Assembly (NCBI GenBank): GCA_903879335.1 | Contig: CAIRLC010000021.1 | Span: 1-64,000 of the forward strand | DNA: 64,000 nucleotides | Source of the DNA: an uncultured Pseudomonadota bacterium | GTDB taxonomy: Bacteria > Pseudomonadota > Gammaproteobacteria > Steroidobacterales > Steroidobacteraceae | Reading direction: 5' to 3' | In this document: positions 24,666-33,871 of the stretch, piece after piece | Position numbering within the stretch: position 1 is the stretch's first letter | Layout: every line of letters starts with the position of its first letter | The notes under the pieces: generated by a model | What the model saw: only the letters and a program-made list of their open reading frames with translations | What the model was told of the DNA's origin: nothing | Database searches by the model: none | Position numbers and translations under genes: made by a program

Positions 24666-26312
24666 TCAGAAGCTCCGAAAGTCTTTGTCTTCCTCTCGCA
24701 ACGTACTGACGTCCGGCATTGGAATTTGATCGAGCGTTTTGGCGGACAATTGTGACAAGCGTTGGTGACGTTCCCAGTTGTGGAACGTTCCGGTTGAAAC
24801 CGGGGTCCGCGGTGCACGCATGGTCGGCGCTTCGTAGGCCGTTTCCGCATGGTCAAAGCGACCCATGAGATTTTCGAGTTGCTCAACCGCCAACTTGAGA
24901 CTCTCTGCTTGCGCATTCAATTCTTCTGCGGCACTCGCGCTCTGCTCGGCGCCGGCTGAATTGGACTGCGCGATTCGATCCATTTGACCCAGCGCGATAT
25001 TGACTTGAGCCACCCCGAGCGCTTGCTCACTGGCCGCTTTCGCGATATCGGCCACCAACAAATCGGTTGCAACCACTTTCTCTGAAATATCTTTAAGAGC
25101 GCGAGCCACTTGCTCACTACGGGCACTACCCCGTTCAGCGCTCGCCATAGCGACGTCAATTTTTTGTGCCGTTTCCCGCGCCGCCGCCGCGCTGCGCTGG
25201 GCCAACGACCGCACTTCATCAGCGACGACCGCAAAACCTGCGCCCGCTTCGCCCGCTCTCGCGGCTTCCACCGCCGCATTCAAGGCCAAGATATTCGTCT
25301 GGAAGGCAATCTCATCGATGTTCTTAACGATTTTGGCGACGTCGGCACTGGCAACGCCGATATCGGCCATCGCGGAGGTCATGGCATCCATCGTGCTCAC
25401 ACCACTGCCAGCCAACATTCGCGCATCCGAGGCGAGAATCATTGCTTTTTGACTATTGTCGGCCGTCGAACGAATCATGGCGGACATTTCCTCAAGCGAC
25501 GCACTCGTTTCTTCAATCGCCGCCGCCTGTTCGGCGGCACCGCTCGACAGCGATTGACTGGCGGAAGCCATCTGCCGCGCAGCCGACGCCGTATGCAACG
25601 AACTGCGATTGAGGTCAGACAAAATGCCGCCTAGCCCGGTGCGAATGTTGCGAATGGTCATCCACGCCAACGTCGCCGACACACCCACCGCAATCAAGGA
25701 GGTAATCGTGAGCAGCCACATCGTAAAGCGGGTGGAATTTTGGCTCGCCTGAGCCGTCCCTTGTGCCAGATGGTCATTGTAGACCAAGGATGCCTGAATC
25801 GCATTCTGGAAGCGGATGTAGTTCGGGTCTTGGACTTCACGCAGCAGGCGCTGCTGTTCAATCAAGGCCTCCCATTCGCTAGTCGAACCCGAATTGTCGA
25901 GCGCAGTGATGCGATCCCGCGTTTTTGCGATTGCCTCGTGTGCCGCTTTAATTTCCTCAAAGAGACGGCGGTCGTTATCGTCGGCAATCAGAGTTTCACC
26001 GTATTTCAGCAAGTCCTCGACGATCTTTTTTTCCCGTGCTTCCGTATCCGCCACGAGTTGCTTATTCGTCGCTTCGTCGGCGTCGATCAGGCGCAATCGA
26101 TTGATATGCTGACCTTGGGCTTGGACGGCCATATCACTGAGTATCAGCACGGACGGTAGAGCATTTTGGGCCACGGCGGTGATGTCGCCACGCAACCCCG
26201 CGAGCCGCAGCACGGCCAAGGAACTGATCAGTATCAATACCGAGAGTAAAGCGCCGAGACCGACCGAGATGCGGCGGGTAATGGTCCAGGAGGAGGTATT
26301 CAATGCGTTCAT
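24666..26312 (-). CDS. Methyl-accepting chemotaxis protein
   Basis: This 548-residue receptor has TM1 at about residues 12-35, a four-helix-bundle-type periplasmic domain (about 36-190, with [20 protein letters not shown]), TM2 at about 194-215, HAMP and a signalling domain with the tip [20 protein letters not shown] followed by [19 protein letters not shown]. The ligand domain resembles a 4HB/TarH sensor. Tight coupling (an ATGA with cheW) shows it is the dedicated input of this pathway. No CheR-tethering pentapeptide is seen at the C-terminus, which ends DKDFRSF. Confidence 0.95.
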   Translation of the reverse strand: MNALNTSSWTITRRISVGLGALLSVLILISSLAVLRLAGLRGDITAVAQNALPSVLILSDMAVQAQGQHINRLRLIDADEATNKQLVADTEAREKKIVEDLLKYGETLIADDNDRRLFEEIKAAHEAIAKTRDRITALDNSGSTSEWEALIEQQRLLREVQDPNYIRFQNAIQASLVYNDHLAQGTAQASQNSTRFTMWLLTITSLIAVGVSATLAWMTIRNIRTGLGGILSDLNRSSLHTASAARQMASASQSLSSGAAEQAAAIEETSASLEEMSAMIRSTADNSQKAMILASDARMLAGSGVSTMDAMTSAMADIGVASADVAKIVKNIDEIAFQTNILALNAAVEAARAGEAGAGFAVVADEVRSLAQRSAAAARETAQKIDVAMASAERGSARSEQVARALKDISEKVVATDLLVADIAKAASEQALGVAQVNIALGQMDRIAQSNSAGAEQSASAAEELNAQAESLKLAVEQLENLMGRFDHAETAYEAPTMRAPRTPVSTGTFHNWERHQRLSQLSAKTLDQIPMPDVSTLREEDKDFRSF

Positions 26313-26824
26313 GGCGACCCTGTGGACTCTTGGGCGGATAGTGAATTGACGTCAGGCAATCCGAAGCTGCTATCGGTCGACAGTATTTCATGCATCGACA
26401 GCACCGAACACACTCGTGTTGCGGTCGTCGCAACTCCAGCGAGGAACCGAGCGTCGACGCTCCCGGCGAAATCCGGCGGCGGCGCTAAGTGAGCGGCTGT
26501 CATCACAACGACATCATCGACGCCGTCGACGATGGCGCCGACATGCGTCACTCGACCCGAATTTCGGTAGTCAAACACAATGATACAGGCACGGTCGGAA
26601 TATTCGGTCGACGCCATCTGGAATTTGGCCCGCAGATCTAAGACCGCCAGAACCGAACCCCTTAGGTTAATGACGCCGCGTATGTAGTCGGGCATCTGAG
26701 GCACCGACGTAATCGGGCACAACCGCACGACCTCTCGCACTTCGGTGACCGACACTGCGTAATACGACGTTCCTAAGTAAAACGTCAGATAACGTCCGGG
26801 AACCGGACTAGCCGCCTGATTCAC
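26309..26824 (-). CDS. cheW: CheW-like adaptor
   Basis: This 171-residue single CheW domain ([52 protein letters not shown]) couples CheA to the receptor. It starts with GTG overlapping the cheA stop (GTGA). Its C-terminal extension of about 25 residues is not typical and looks unstructured. Confidence 0.94.
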   Translation of the reverse strand: MNQAASPVPGRYLTFYLGTSYYAVSVTEVREVVRLCPITSVPQMPDYIRGVINLRGSVLAVLDLRAKFQMASTEYSDRACIIVFDYRNSGRVTHVGAIVDGVDDVVVMTAAHLAPPPDFAGSVDARFLAGVATTATRVCSVLSMHEILSTDSSFGLPDVNSLSAQESTGSP

Positions 26825-28992
26825 GAGAGGTCCCTCTGTGCATGGGTATAACCATCGACAGGTTGGCGCGCTAAAGTTTCAGCATCCAGAATCAGGGCAA
26901 CACGGCCATCGGCCAGAATTGCGCCGCCGGTGATCAACGACTGCTTTGCAAAGGTATCACCGAGATTCTTAATGATGACCTCCTGTTTGCCGAGCACTTC
27001 ATCCACCAGTATGGCCCGAGTTCCGACGCTCGTCTCGAGCAAAACAACGATCCCGTCATCAGTCCGCCGTGTCTGAGCCGCAAGACTCAGGCAATTGGCG
27101 AGACGTAGGAGCGGGATCTGACGGCCGCGCACGCTCACCATTCCGCTTCGCTCATGAACCGAGGCGATGAGTTGCGATTCGTGGCGGAAACACTCCCGAA
27201 CAGCTGCGGCGGCAAGAATGTAGCGCTCGCCGGCAACGCCAATCAGAAACCCGTCAATCTGTGACAGCGTCAGCGGCAATTGAATCGAAAACGTCGTTCC
27301 CCGACCGAGTTCGGTTTGAATGCCGACATGGCCCCGGAGCGCTTCGATATGTCCTTTGACAACATCCATACCGACTCCGCGGCCGGACACCTCCGTGACC
27401 GCAGCGGCGGTACTGAGTCCGGGCAGGAAAATCAGGGCTAGGCTCTCTGGGTCCGACAATTCCCGCCGCGGATCAATCAGCCCCTTTTCCAAGGCGCGCT
27501 TTTTCAAGGCCTCGCCATTGATGCCGCGCCCATCATCGGCCACTTGGATCAATACGCCGCCATGTGCATGGGAAGCGGACAGCCGGATGGTGGCCACAGG
27601 ATCCTTGCCGTCGCGAATCCGTTGATCCGATTTCTCAACCCCGTGATCCAAGGCATTACGAATCATGTGTACCAACGGGTCTTGCATCTGCTCAACCAAG
27701 TGCCGGTCAAGCTCCGTATCCTCGCCGTCCAGCTGCAGCCGAGCTTGCTTACCGAGCGAAGCTGCAAGATCCCGGACGAGGCGGCTCATCTTTCGAAATA
27801 GGCCGGAAATTGGCACCATTCGCATCGAGAGTGCGTTGTGTTGCAACTCGCGCGTGATGCGGGTGAGTTTCCGGATCGCATAATCTAAATCGAGATTTTC
27901 GGATGCTTTCTGGGCCTGATTTTCCAACACGTATGCTTGGGTAATCACCAATTCGCCGACAAGGTTGACCATGGCATCAAGTTTAGCCGCGTCGACCCTG
28001 ACCACGGCCTCATTGCGCTCAACGTGGGTTGCCGAGACCGGCTGGGGTTGAGTTTCGGTTGCTTGGGGGCTCGTCGATACCGAGGGCGCGACGTCAGCGT
28101 CAGGCTCTCGATCCAGCGCGCGCTTAATCAAGGTCAAGACGGGTCCAGCCGAAATTTCAATGGGCCCGGTGGGCTCCGCCCCGGAGACTTGTATCCCCAC
28201 CTGTGCGATACAGCCGGCTAAGGCATCCGCCCCCGCCAAAATGGCGTCGATGACTCGGCGCCCAACCGCCAATCGGCCAGATCGAACCTCTTCAAGTAAG
28301 GACTCGAGTTCGTGCGCGAAATCTCGAAGCGCCTCTAACTGCAGAAACCCGGCACTCCCCTTGAACGTATGGAAGGCGCGAAACACGGCATTGACGACAT
28401 CGGGGCCGGCCGTACCGGACTCAAGCTCCAGAACCGACTGTTCGATCGACCTCAACAGCTCGAGAGATTCGATGTGGAACTCTTGCAAGAGCTCCAGATC
28501 TGCCGGTAGCCGCAAGCTGAAGTGGGGATTGGGGCCTTGCGAACCCTCGGGCGTCGGAATCGCAGAAGCCGACTCCTTGACTTGGGGTCGATGATCGACA
28601 GCCGTCGACACGGCGCTGTCACCCAGCCGCCATTGGACGGGCATGGGCACAATCGGTCGCCCCGTCTCCCGTGCTAACAAGTGATCCAAGAACCAGTCAT
28701 GCCATGCGTGCAGGTTCTGAATGGTCGACGCAGAAAAAAAACCATCTCCATCAAGGACTTGATCCATCCAACGTCGTGCTATTTCAATGGCTTGAGCCGG
28801 GATCGGGTCGGCCTCAATCCCCGGCAACTGCTCCAGGTCCATGAGTAGCGCATTGACCGGCAACACGCCGTCAGCAGTGCCGGGCATCAGGAATGCAAAT
28901 TCCTCGGCGAAACGCTCAAGGAGGGTCGCCATGGCGTCCACGGGCGTTACGCCAGCGTCCTCGGCCTCCGTCCCCATGGCTTCCCCGTCCAT
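26821..28992 (-). CDS. cheA: Chemotaxis histidine kinase CheA with extra N-terminal region
   Basis: This protein of about 723 residues has the following order. An extra region at about 15-115 is helical and not recognised (MATLLERFAEEFAFLMPG, HAWHDWFLDHLL). The HPt domain carries the phosphorylated His near 208 in AFHTFKGSAGF. The P3 dimerisation helices contain LDAMVNLVGELVITQ. The ATPase has NALDHGVE, DDGRGI, GRGVGMDVVK and GRGTTFSI. A CheW-like C-terminus closes it. There is no obvious P2 docking domain between HPt and P3, only a Pro/Gln-rich linker. First gene of the operon. The start is uncertain: ATG at 28992 or 28977 are both reasonable, and a frame stays open to 29070. Confidence 0.94.
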   Translation of the reverse strand: MDGEAMGTEAEDAGVTPVDAMATLLERFAEEFAFLMPGTADGVLPVNALLMDLEQLPGIEADPIPAQAIEIARRWMDQVLDGDGFFSASTIQNLHAWHDWFLDHLLARETGRPIVPMPVQWRLGDSAVSTAVDHRPQVKESASAIPTPEGSQGPNPHFSLRLPADLELLQEFHIESLELLRSIEQSVLELESGTAGPDVVNAVFRAFHTFKGSAGFLQLEALRDFAHELESLLEEVRSGRLAVGRRVIDAILAGADALAGCIAQVGIQVSGAEPTGPIEISAGPVLTLIKRALDREPDADVAPSVSTSPQATETQPQPVSATHVERNEAVVRVDAAKLDAMVNLVGELVITQAYVLENQAQKASENLDLDYAIRKLTRITRELQHNALSMRMVPISGLFRKMSRLVRDLAASLGKQARLQLDGEDTELDRHLVEQMQDPLVHMIRNALDHGVEKSDQRIRDGKDPVATIRLSASHAHGGVLIQVADDGRGINGEALKKRALEKGLIDPRRELSDPESLALIFLPGLSTAAAVTEVSGRGVGMDVVKGHIEALRGHVGIQTELGRGTTFSIQLPLTLSQIDGFLIGVAGERYILAAAAVRECFRHESQLIASVHERSGMVSVRGRQIPLLRLANCLSLAAQTRRTDDGIVVLLETSVGTRAILVDEVLGKQEVIIKNLGDTFAKQSLITGGAILADGRVALILDAETLARQPVDGYTHAQRDLS

Positions 28993-29130
28993 ATCGCCCC
29001 GCGCAGACCTGCAAAATTTCCCCGATAGTACCGCGGAATCTCCCGTACGGTGGCGTGACAGCGCCCACACCGTACGTTTACTCTAGGGAGTGGTCGCCAT
29101 TTTTGCGCCCACGAGCCTGAGCACTACGTT

Positions 29131-30192
29131 ATGACTATCCGTCGACTTCTAGTCACTGCAGCTGCACTGACGCTCTGCATGGCTGCGCATCCAGCTCCAG
29201 TCCGGCACTTACGAATTCTCACCTGGCAGGATTACGTCCCAGCGGACGTCGCTGCGGATTTCGAAAAAGAAACCGGCATTCATATTGATGTCACCCTGTC
29301 CAATAACGAGGACATCATTGCCCGCTTGCGCGCCTCGGGCGGCAGCGGCTTTGACCTCGCGCAGCCATCGCATGACCGGGTCGCCGGCGCACAGCAGGCC
29401 TACCATATTTATCGACCGTTTGACGAAAGCCGACTGCCCCTGAATCGCTACATCCCACAACTCCTCGCGTCGGTACGTCACAACACGTCTGTAAATGGGC
29501 AGTTGTACGGCGCACCTTATCTGTACGGCATCGAAGGGCTCGTGGCGGACACCCGTCGGGCTCATATTGCCGACTATGAAGACCTGTGCCGACCGGATTT
29601 AGCCGGAAAGACGGCGCTGCGAATTCGCCGCAACACATTGATTGCAATGTCGTTTGCATCTGGTCATGACCCGTTTTCGCTATACGGGGACCCTAAGGCC
29701 TATAACCAACTCATTAACCAAACGGCAGACCGACTGATCGAGTGCAAACGCAATCTGGGACTGGTCTTCGACACCCAAAATGAAATAGTCGACGCCATCA
29801 AATCCGGCCGAATCGTCGCTGCCATGTTCTGGGACGCGCCGGTGTGGGATTTGAACCGCCAAGCGCCGTCCATCCGGTTTATCGAACCGAAAAGCGGCTC
29901 GCTGGGTTGGATCATGACCTATGCACTGCCGTTGCACGGCGAAAATGAAGACGCCGCCTACGCGTGGATCAACTACACCAGCCGCCCGGAAATCGCCGCG
30001 CGAATCACCAAGACGGTTGGTAATTTCACGGCCTACAGTGGCACCTTGAAATATGTGAACGCGAGACTTAAAACACAGCTCTTCTTAAGCCTGCCTCGTG
30101 GGTTCGGATCGGTGCATTGGTACCCCAATGTCCCAGCGGGATATGAGGACATGGAAGCGAAAGCACTTGCTCGAATCCGAGCCGCGCACTGA
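29131..30192 (+). CDS. PotD/PotF-like periplasmic polyamine-binding protein
   Basis: This 353-residue protein has a signal peptide (RRLLVTAAALTLCMAAHPA). The type II periplasmic-binding fold of spermidine/putrescine carriers follows (LRILTWQDYVPADVAADFEK, YGAPYLYGIEGLVADT, SGRIVAAMFWDAPVW, YALPLHGENEDAAYAWINY). It would deliver polyamine to an ABC importer, but no permease or ATPase gene adjoins it. It may be an orphan, or may feed the receptor of another system. It is divergent from the che operon. Confidence 0.85.
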   Translation: MTIRRLLVTAAALTLCMAAHPAPVRHLRILTWQDYVPADVAADFEKETGIHIDVTLSNNEDIIARLRASGGSGFDLAQPSHDRVAGAQQAYHIYRPFDESRLPLNRYIPQLLASVRHNTSVNGQLYGAPYLYGIEGLVADTRRAHIADYEDLCRPDLAGKTALRIRRNTLIAMSFASGHDPFSLYGDPKAYNQLINQTADRLIECKRNLGLVFDTQNEIVDAIKSGRIVAAMFWDAPVWDLNRQAPSIRFIEPKSGSLGWIMTYALPLHGENEDAAYAWINYTSRPEIAARITKTVGNFTAYSGTLKYVNARLKTQLFLSLPRGFGSVHWYPNVPAGYEDMEAKALARIRAAH

Positions 30193-30262
30193 CGACGAGA
30201 CTCGAACCGCTGAAACTTTTACGCCGCGCAAGACGCGCTGCATCGACGCAATGGACGAATTT

Positions 30263-31342
30263 ATGACGGAAAAGCTCTTCTCACCGACCCGCATTGGCGC
30301 GATTGAACTCGCTAATCGCGTGGTCATGGCCCCCTTGACGCGTTGCCGGGCCGACGCTTCGGCTGGCGACGTCAGCGGTCAAGCGATGAACGTCGAGTAC
30401 TACCGTCAGCGCAGCGGCGCCGGACTGATCATCAGCGAGGGAACGCAGGTCTCATCCATTGGCAAGGGATACCTGGCCACTCCGGGGATCTATTCCGCAG
30501 CCCAGGTTGACGGTTGGAGACGAGTCACGGATGCCGTCCATGCCGCAGGATCCAAGATCGTCGCGCAAATTTGGCACGTGGGCCGGATTTCGCACCCAGC
30601 GATTAACGGAGGTCACGAGCCAGTCGCTCCCTCCCCCATTGCACCTGGCGTGTCGGGTTATAGCGCGGAAGGCCGTGTTGAGTGCCCAGTTCCCCATGAA
30701 CTCGATCTGAGCGAAATCGCTGCAGTGGTCGACGAATTCCGTCGCGCCGCCGCCAATGCAATTGCAGCAGGCTTCGACGGCGTAGAGATCCACGGCGCAA
30801 ATGGCTACCTCGTCGATCAATTCCTGCGCGACGGGTCAAACCATCGGACTGACGCATATGGCGGGTCCGTTGAAAACCGTTGCCGTTTTGCGCTCGAATT
30901 GGTCGACGCGTGTGCGGCGGCGATAGGCGCTGATCGAGTCGGCATACGGCTATCGCCGGTGAGCGGTGTGAATGGAATTACCGACAGCAATCCTCAAGCG
31001 CTGTTCGGTGCACTGGTCGAAGCGCTAGATCAGCGCAATATCGCGTTCATCCATTTCGTCGAAGGGCAGACGGGTGGTGCTCGGGACATCAGTGATTTTG
31101 ACTTTGCCGCGGCACGGCGTCGATTCCGTGGCGCTTATATTGCCAACAACGGGTATACCGGTGACACCGCGCGAGTAGCCATTGATTCCGGGGCTGCCGA
31201 CGCCATCGCGTTTGGACGGCCGTTTATCTCGAATCCCGATCTGGTCACGCGGCTAAAAACCAATGCGCCGCTGGCACCGGCCAACCCAAACACTTTTTAT
31301 GGCGGCGGCACCGAGGGTTATACCGACTATCCTTCGCTGTGA
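30263..31342 (+). CDS. Old Yellow Enzyme family ene-reductase
   Basis: This 359-residue FMN-dependent alkene reductase has the N-terminal LFSPTRIGAIELANRVVMAP, the active-site block GVEIHGANGYLVDQFLRDGS, then NHRTDAYGGSVENR and the C-terminal FGRPFISNPDLV. It reduces activated C=C bonds of enals, enones or nitro compounds with NAD(P)H. The frame is open back to 30098 inside the upstream gene; I use ATG 30263, with ATG 30251 an alternative. No strong Shine-Dalgarno sequence is seen. Confidence 0.93.
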   Translation: MTEKLFSPTRIGAIELANRVVMAPLTRCRADASAGDVSGQAMNVEYYRQRSGAGLIISEGTQVSSIGKGYLATPGIYSAAQVDGWRRVTDAVHAAGSKIVAQIWHVGRISHPAINGGHEPVAPSPIAPGVSGYSAEGRVECPVPHELDLSEIAAVVDEFRRAAANAIAAGFDGVEIHGANGYLVDQFLRDGSNHRTDAYGGSVENRCRFALELVDACAAAIGADRVGIRLSPVSGVNGITDSNPQALFGALVEALDQRNIAFIHFVEGQTGGARDISDFDFAAARRRFRGAYIANNGYTGDTARVAIDSGAADAIAFGRPFISNPDLVTRLKTNAPLAPANPNTFYGGGTEGYTDYPSL

Positions 31343-31364
31343 TTGGACGCGCAGCAAGCCGCGC

Positions 31365-33002
31365 TCACGCAAGAGCGCGGCGTAGCACCTGCACAAAAGC
31401 GTCGTCATAACCCTCTACGCTTGCGCTACTCAGGACGCCTGCGGTCAATAATTTTTCGTACACCCGCGGGTTGGCTTCACAGATAAAAACACGGACTCCC
31501 CGCTCTTGAAGCGTATCGCGGGCTTCCTGCAACGCTTCAATGCCGGTCGAATCGATGAATGGCATCGCGCGTAGTCGCAGTATGAGTACCTGAGGGTCGG
31601 TGTGGGTCGATAACAGCGCTCGCTCAAGATTATCTACCGCCGCAAAAAACATCGGGCCAGAAATCTCATAAACCACGATCCCCTTCGGCAGCGCTGACAG
31701 GCCGGCTGCCGAAAGCTCAGCTGTAAGCGCTTGAGCTTCTGCCGGTCGAGTTTCGACAGTTTCAGCCATTCTGCGCAGAAAATGTAATACCGAAAGAATC
31801 ACGCCCACGTTAACAGCAACAACCAGATCAACGAACACAGTCAGTAAGAAAGTAATCGCTAAAATCAAACGGTCCGCTCTCGGGGCCGTACGAAGAATAT
31901 GAGAAAAATGCCTAACTTCACTCATATTCCACGCGACAACAAATAAGATTGCCGCTAAAGCAGCCAAAGGTATTTCGGCGGCTAAGGGAGCCAAAAAGAG
32001 CAGCACGGCGACCAAGGTCAAGGCGTGCACGATCCCAGCCAGCGGGCTTGTCCCGCCGTTTCGAACGTTAGTTGCGGTTCGCGCGATTGCACCGGTGGCA
32101 GCAAAACCACCGAACATCGGTGCAAGCACGTTCGCTATACCCTGTCCGATGAGTTCTTGATTCGAGTCATGGCGAGTGCTTGTCATACCGTCGGCAACCA
32201 CGGCCGATAGCAGTGATTCGATGGCACCGAGCATCGCAATCGTGAATGCTGGTCCGATCAAACGTAATCCGTCAGAAAACGTGAGATCCGGCCAGGTGAG
32301 TGCGGGCAAACCACGAGGTATGCCGCCAAATTCGGACCCAATGGTCGCCACGCCGGACCAGTGAAAACTCGCTTGCAGCGTCGTAGCCACCACCATCGCA
32401 ACCAAAGGGCCGGGTAGCTGCTTGAGCCATGGAATACGCGGTGTATAGATCACCACGAGCAGGCTGGCCGTCGCTAAGGCCACGGTCTCGGCGTGCATGT
32501 AGGGAAACGCCTCAATTAAATGCAGTAATTTCTCGTGGAAATGGATCCCGGAAATCTTCGGCAGACCGAAAAAGTCGCGCCACTCTCCGACCCAGATAAT
32601 GACGCCGATTCCGGTGGTGAAGCCGGTGATGACTGGGGCCGGAATGAACTTGATCACCGTGCCCATTCGGGCAAGCCCCATTAGGATCAAAATCACGCCC
32701 GCCATGAGCGTGGCCATCTGCAGGCCGCCCATACCGTACTGGGCTGTGATACCGGAAAGAATGACCACAAACGCGCCGGTAGGGCCTGCGATCTGCAGCC
32801 GGCTACCGCCAAACAGGCTGACACAGGCGCCAGCAATAATGGCGGTGTACAGACCTTGCTCCGGTCGCGCACCGCTTGCGATCGCAAAGGCCATGGCTAA
32901 TGGCAAAGCCACGACCCCCACGACGACGCCAGCGATCGCGTTGCGCAACCAGTGATCGCGGCGAAGCGCGCCGCTTCGATAGGCTTCAATCAATGCGATC
33001 AT
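31365..33002 (-). CDS. SulP/SLC26 anion transporter with STAS domain
   Basis: This 545-residue protein has about 12-14 hydrophobic spans (AGVVVGVVALPLAMAFAIAS, GPTGAFVVIL, FGGFAATGAIARTATNVRNG) and a C-terminal cytoplasmic STAS domain (about 425-540, MPFIDSTGIEAL). The family transports sulfate, bicarbonate or dicarboxylates in symport or exchange. Specificity is not readable. No carbonic anhydrase gene is fused or adjacent. Transcribed alone. Confidence 0.93.
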   Translation of the reverse strand: MIALIEAYRSGALRRDHWLRNAIAGVVVGVVALPLAMAFAIASGARPEQGLYTAIIAGACVSLFGGSRLQIAGPTGAFVVILSGITAQYGMGGLQMATLMAGVILILMGLARMGTVIKFIPAPVITGFTTGIGVIIWVGEWRDFFGLPKISGIHFHEKLLHLIEAFPYMHAETVALATASLLVVIYTPRIPWLKQLPGPLVAMVVATTLQASFHWSGVATIGSEFGGIPRGLPALTWPDLTFSDGLRLIGPAFTIAMLGAIESLLSAVVADGMTSTRHDSNQELIGQGIANVLAPMFGGFAATGAIARTATNVRNGGTSPLAGIVHALTLVAVLLFLAPLAAEIPLAALAAILFVVAWNMSEVRHFSHILRTAPRADRLILAITFLLTVFVDLVVAVNVGVILSVLHFLRRMAETVETRPAEAQALTAELSAAGLSALPKGIVVYEISGPMFFAAVDNLERALLSTHTDPQVLILRLRAMPFIDSTGIEALQEARDTLQERGVRVFICEANPRVYEKLLTAGVLSSASVEGYDDAFVQVLRRALA

Positions 33003-33324
33003 GCGGGTTTCCTAACTAGACACAAAACAGGCCACCTCACCGCTTGCCTGCATCAACTGATTTTGTCTCCGCTTTTTCGGTTCATGCATCAGGATTTTGC
33101 GCAAAAAAAAATACACGCCGAGCCGATTTATTGCGGCGAGCACCGAGTCGACATCCGATCGATGATCGGGCGATCCTCGGCCTTGCACCGAGACCGCCGG
33201 CCGCTGACCACGGACAAAAAACAGTCTTACGCTTGGAAAAGTGGGCTTTATGCTAGCGGGTGTAGACGAAATGAATGCAGACTACAGCGAACGACCATCC
33301 ACCGGTTTCCAAAGGGCAGGCACC
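33003..33324. other. Intergenic region, no gene recognised
   Basis: About 320 bases lie between the divergent SulP and lipocalin genes. They include an A9 run near 33104 and a GATCGATGATCG palindromic patch near 33158. Open frames here overlap the neighbours in other frames and have no recognisable content. It presumably holds both promoters. Confidence 0.4.
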
Positions 33325-33867
33325 ATGCGAACGATGCTCATGAGTTTACTGGCATGTTTTTCCCTCGCATGCATCGAGTCGAGAGCCGCCCAAGCGCATC
33401 TGCATGCGGTGCCCCAACTGGATTTAGCCCGTTATGCCGGCACTTGGTACGAGATTGCCAAATATCCGAATCGCTATCAGGCCATGTGCATCGCGAATAC
33501 GACGGCCACCTACCGCATTCGCCCCGACGCGACGATAGAAGTGCAAAACCGGTGTCGACTGCGGGATGGCGGCTATACCGGCGTCACCGGCACGGCCCGG
33601 CGTGTCGGACCCAGCGGGTCAGCGCAATTGGAAGTGCGATTTGCGCCCGCATGGCTGTCATGGATGTCAGCCGTTTGGGCGCCCTACTGGGTGTTTGATA
33701 TCGACGACGAATACAGCTTGGCGGCAGTTGGACAGCCGGGTTACGAGTATCTGTGGATTTTATCCCGTACGCCAACCGTGCCGCGGGCTCGCTATCAAGC
33801 CTTGGTGACGAGAATCGCCGCCGCAGGCTACGACGTGACCCGCCTCGAGGCCACGCCGCAGCCTTAA
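33325..33867 (+). CDS. blc: Bacterial lipocalin (Blc-like lipoprotein)
   Basis: This 180-residue protein begins with a lipoprotein-like signal (RTMLMSLLACFSLAC). The lipocalin signature GTWYEIAKYPNRYQ, then TATYRIRPD and the C-terminal YEYLWILSRTPTV follow. Blc is an outer-membrane lipoprotein that binds lysophospholipids and is induced under envelope stress. ATG 33325 follows AGGGCAGG. The gene is convergent with the amidohydrolase, four bases apart. Confidence 0.9.
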   Translation: MRTMLMSLLACFSLACIESRAAQAHLHAVPQLDLARYAGTWYEIAKYPNRYQAMCIANTTATYRIRPDATIEVQNRCRLRDGGYTGVTGTARRVGPSGSAQLEVRFAPAWLSWMSAVWAPYWVFDIDDEYSLAAVGQPGYEYLWILSRTPTVPRARYQALVTRIAAAGYDVTRLEATPQP

Positions 33868-33871
33868 TGGC

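Noticed and set aside
25110-25634. A long plus-strand frame opposite the chemoreceptor
   Set aside because: It is an antisense shadow created by the codon bias of the receptor gene.
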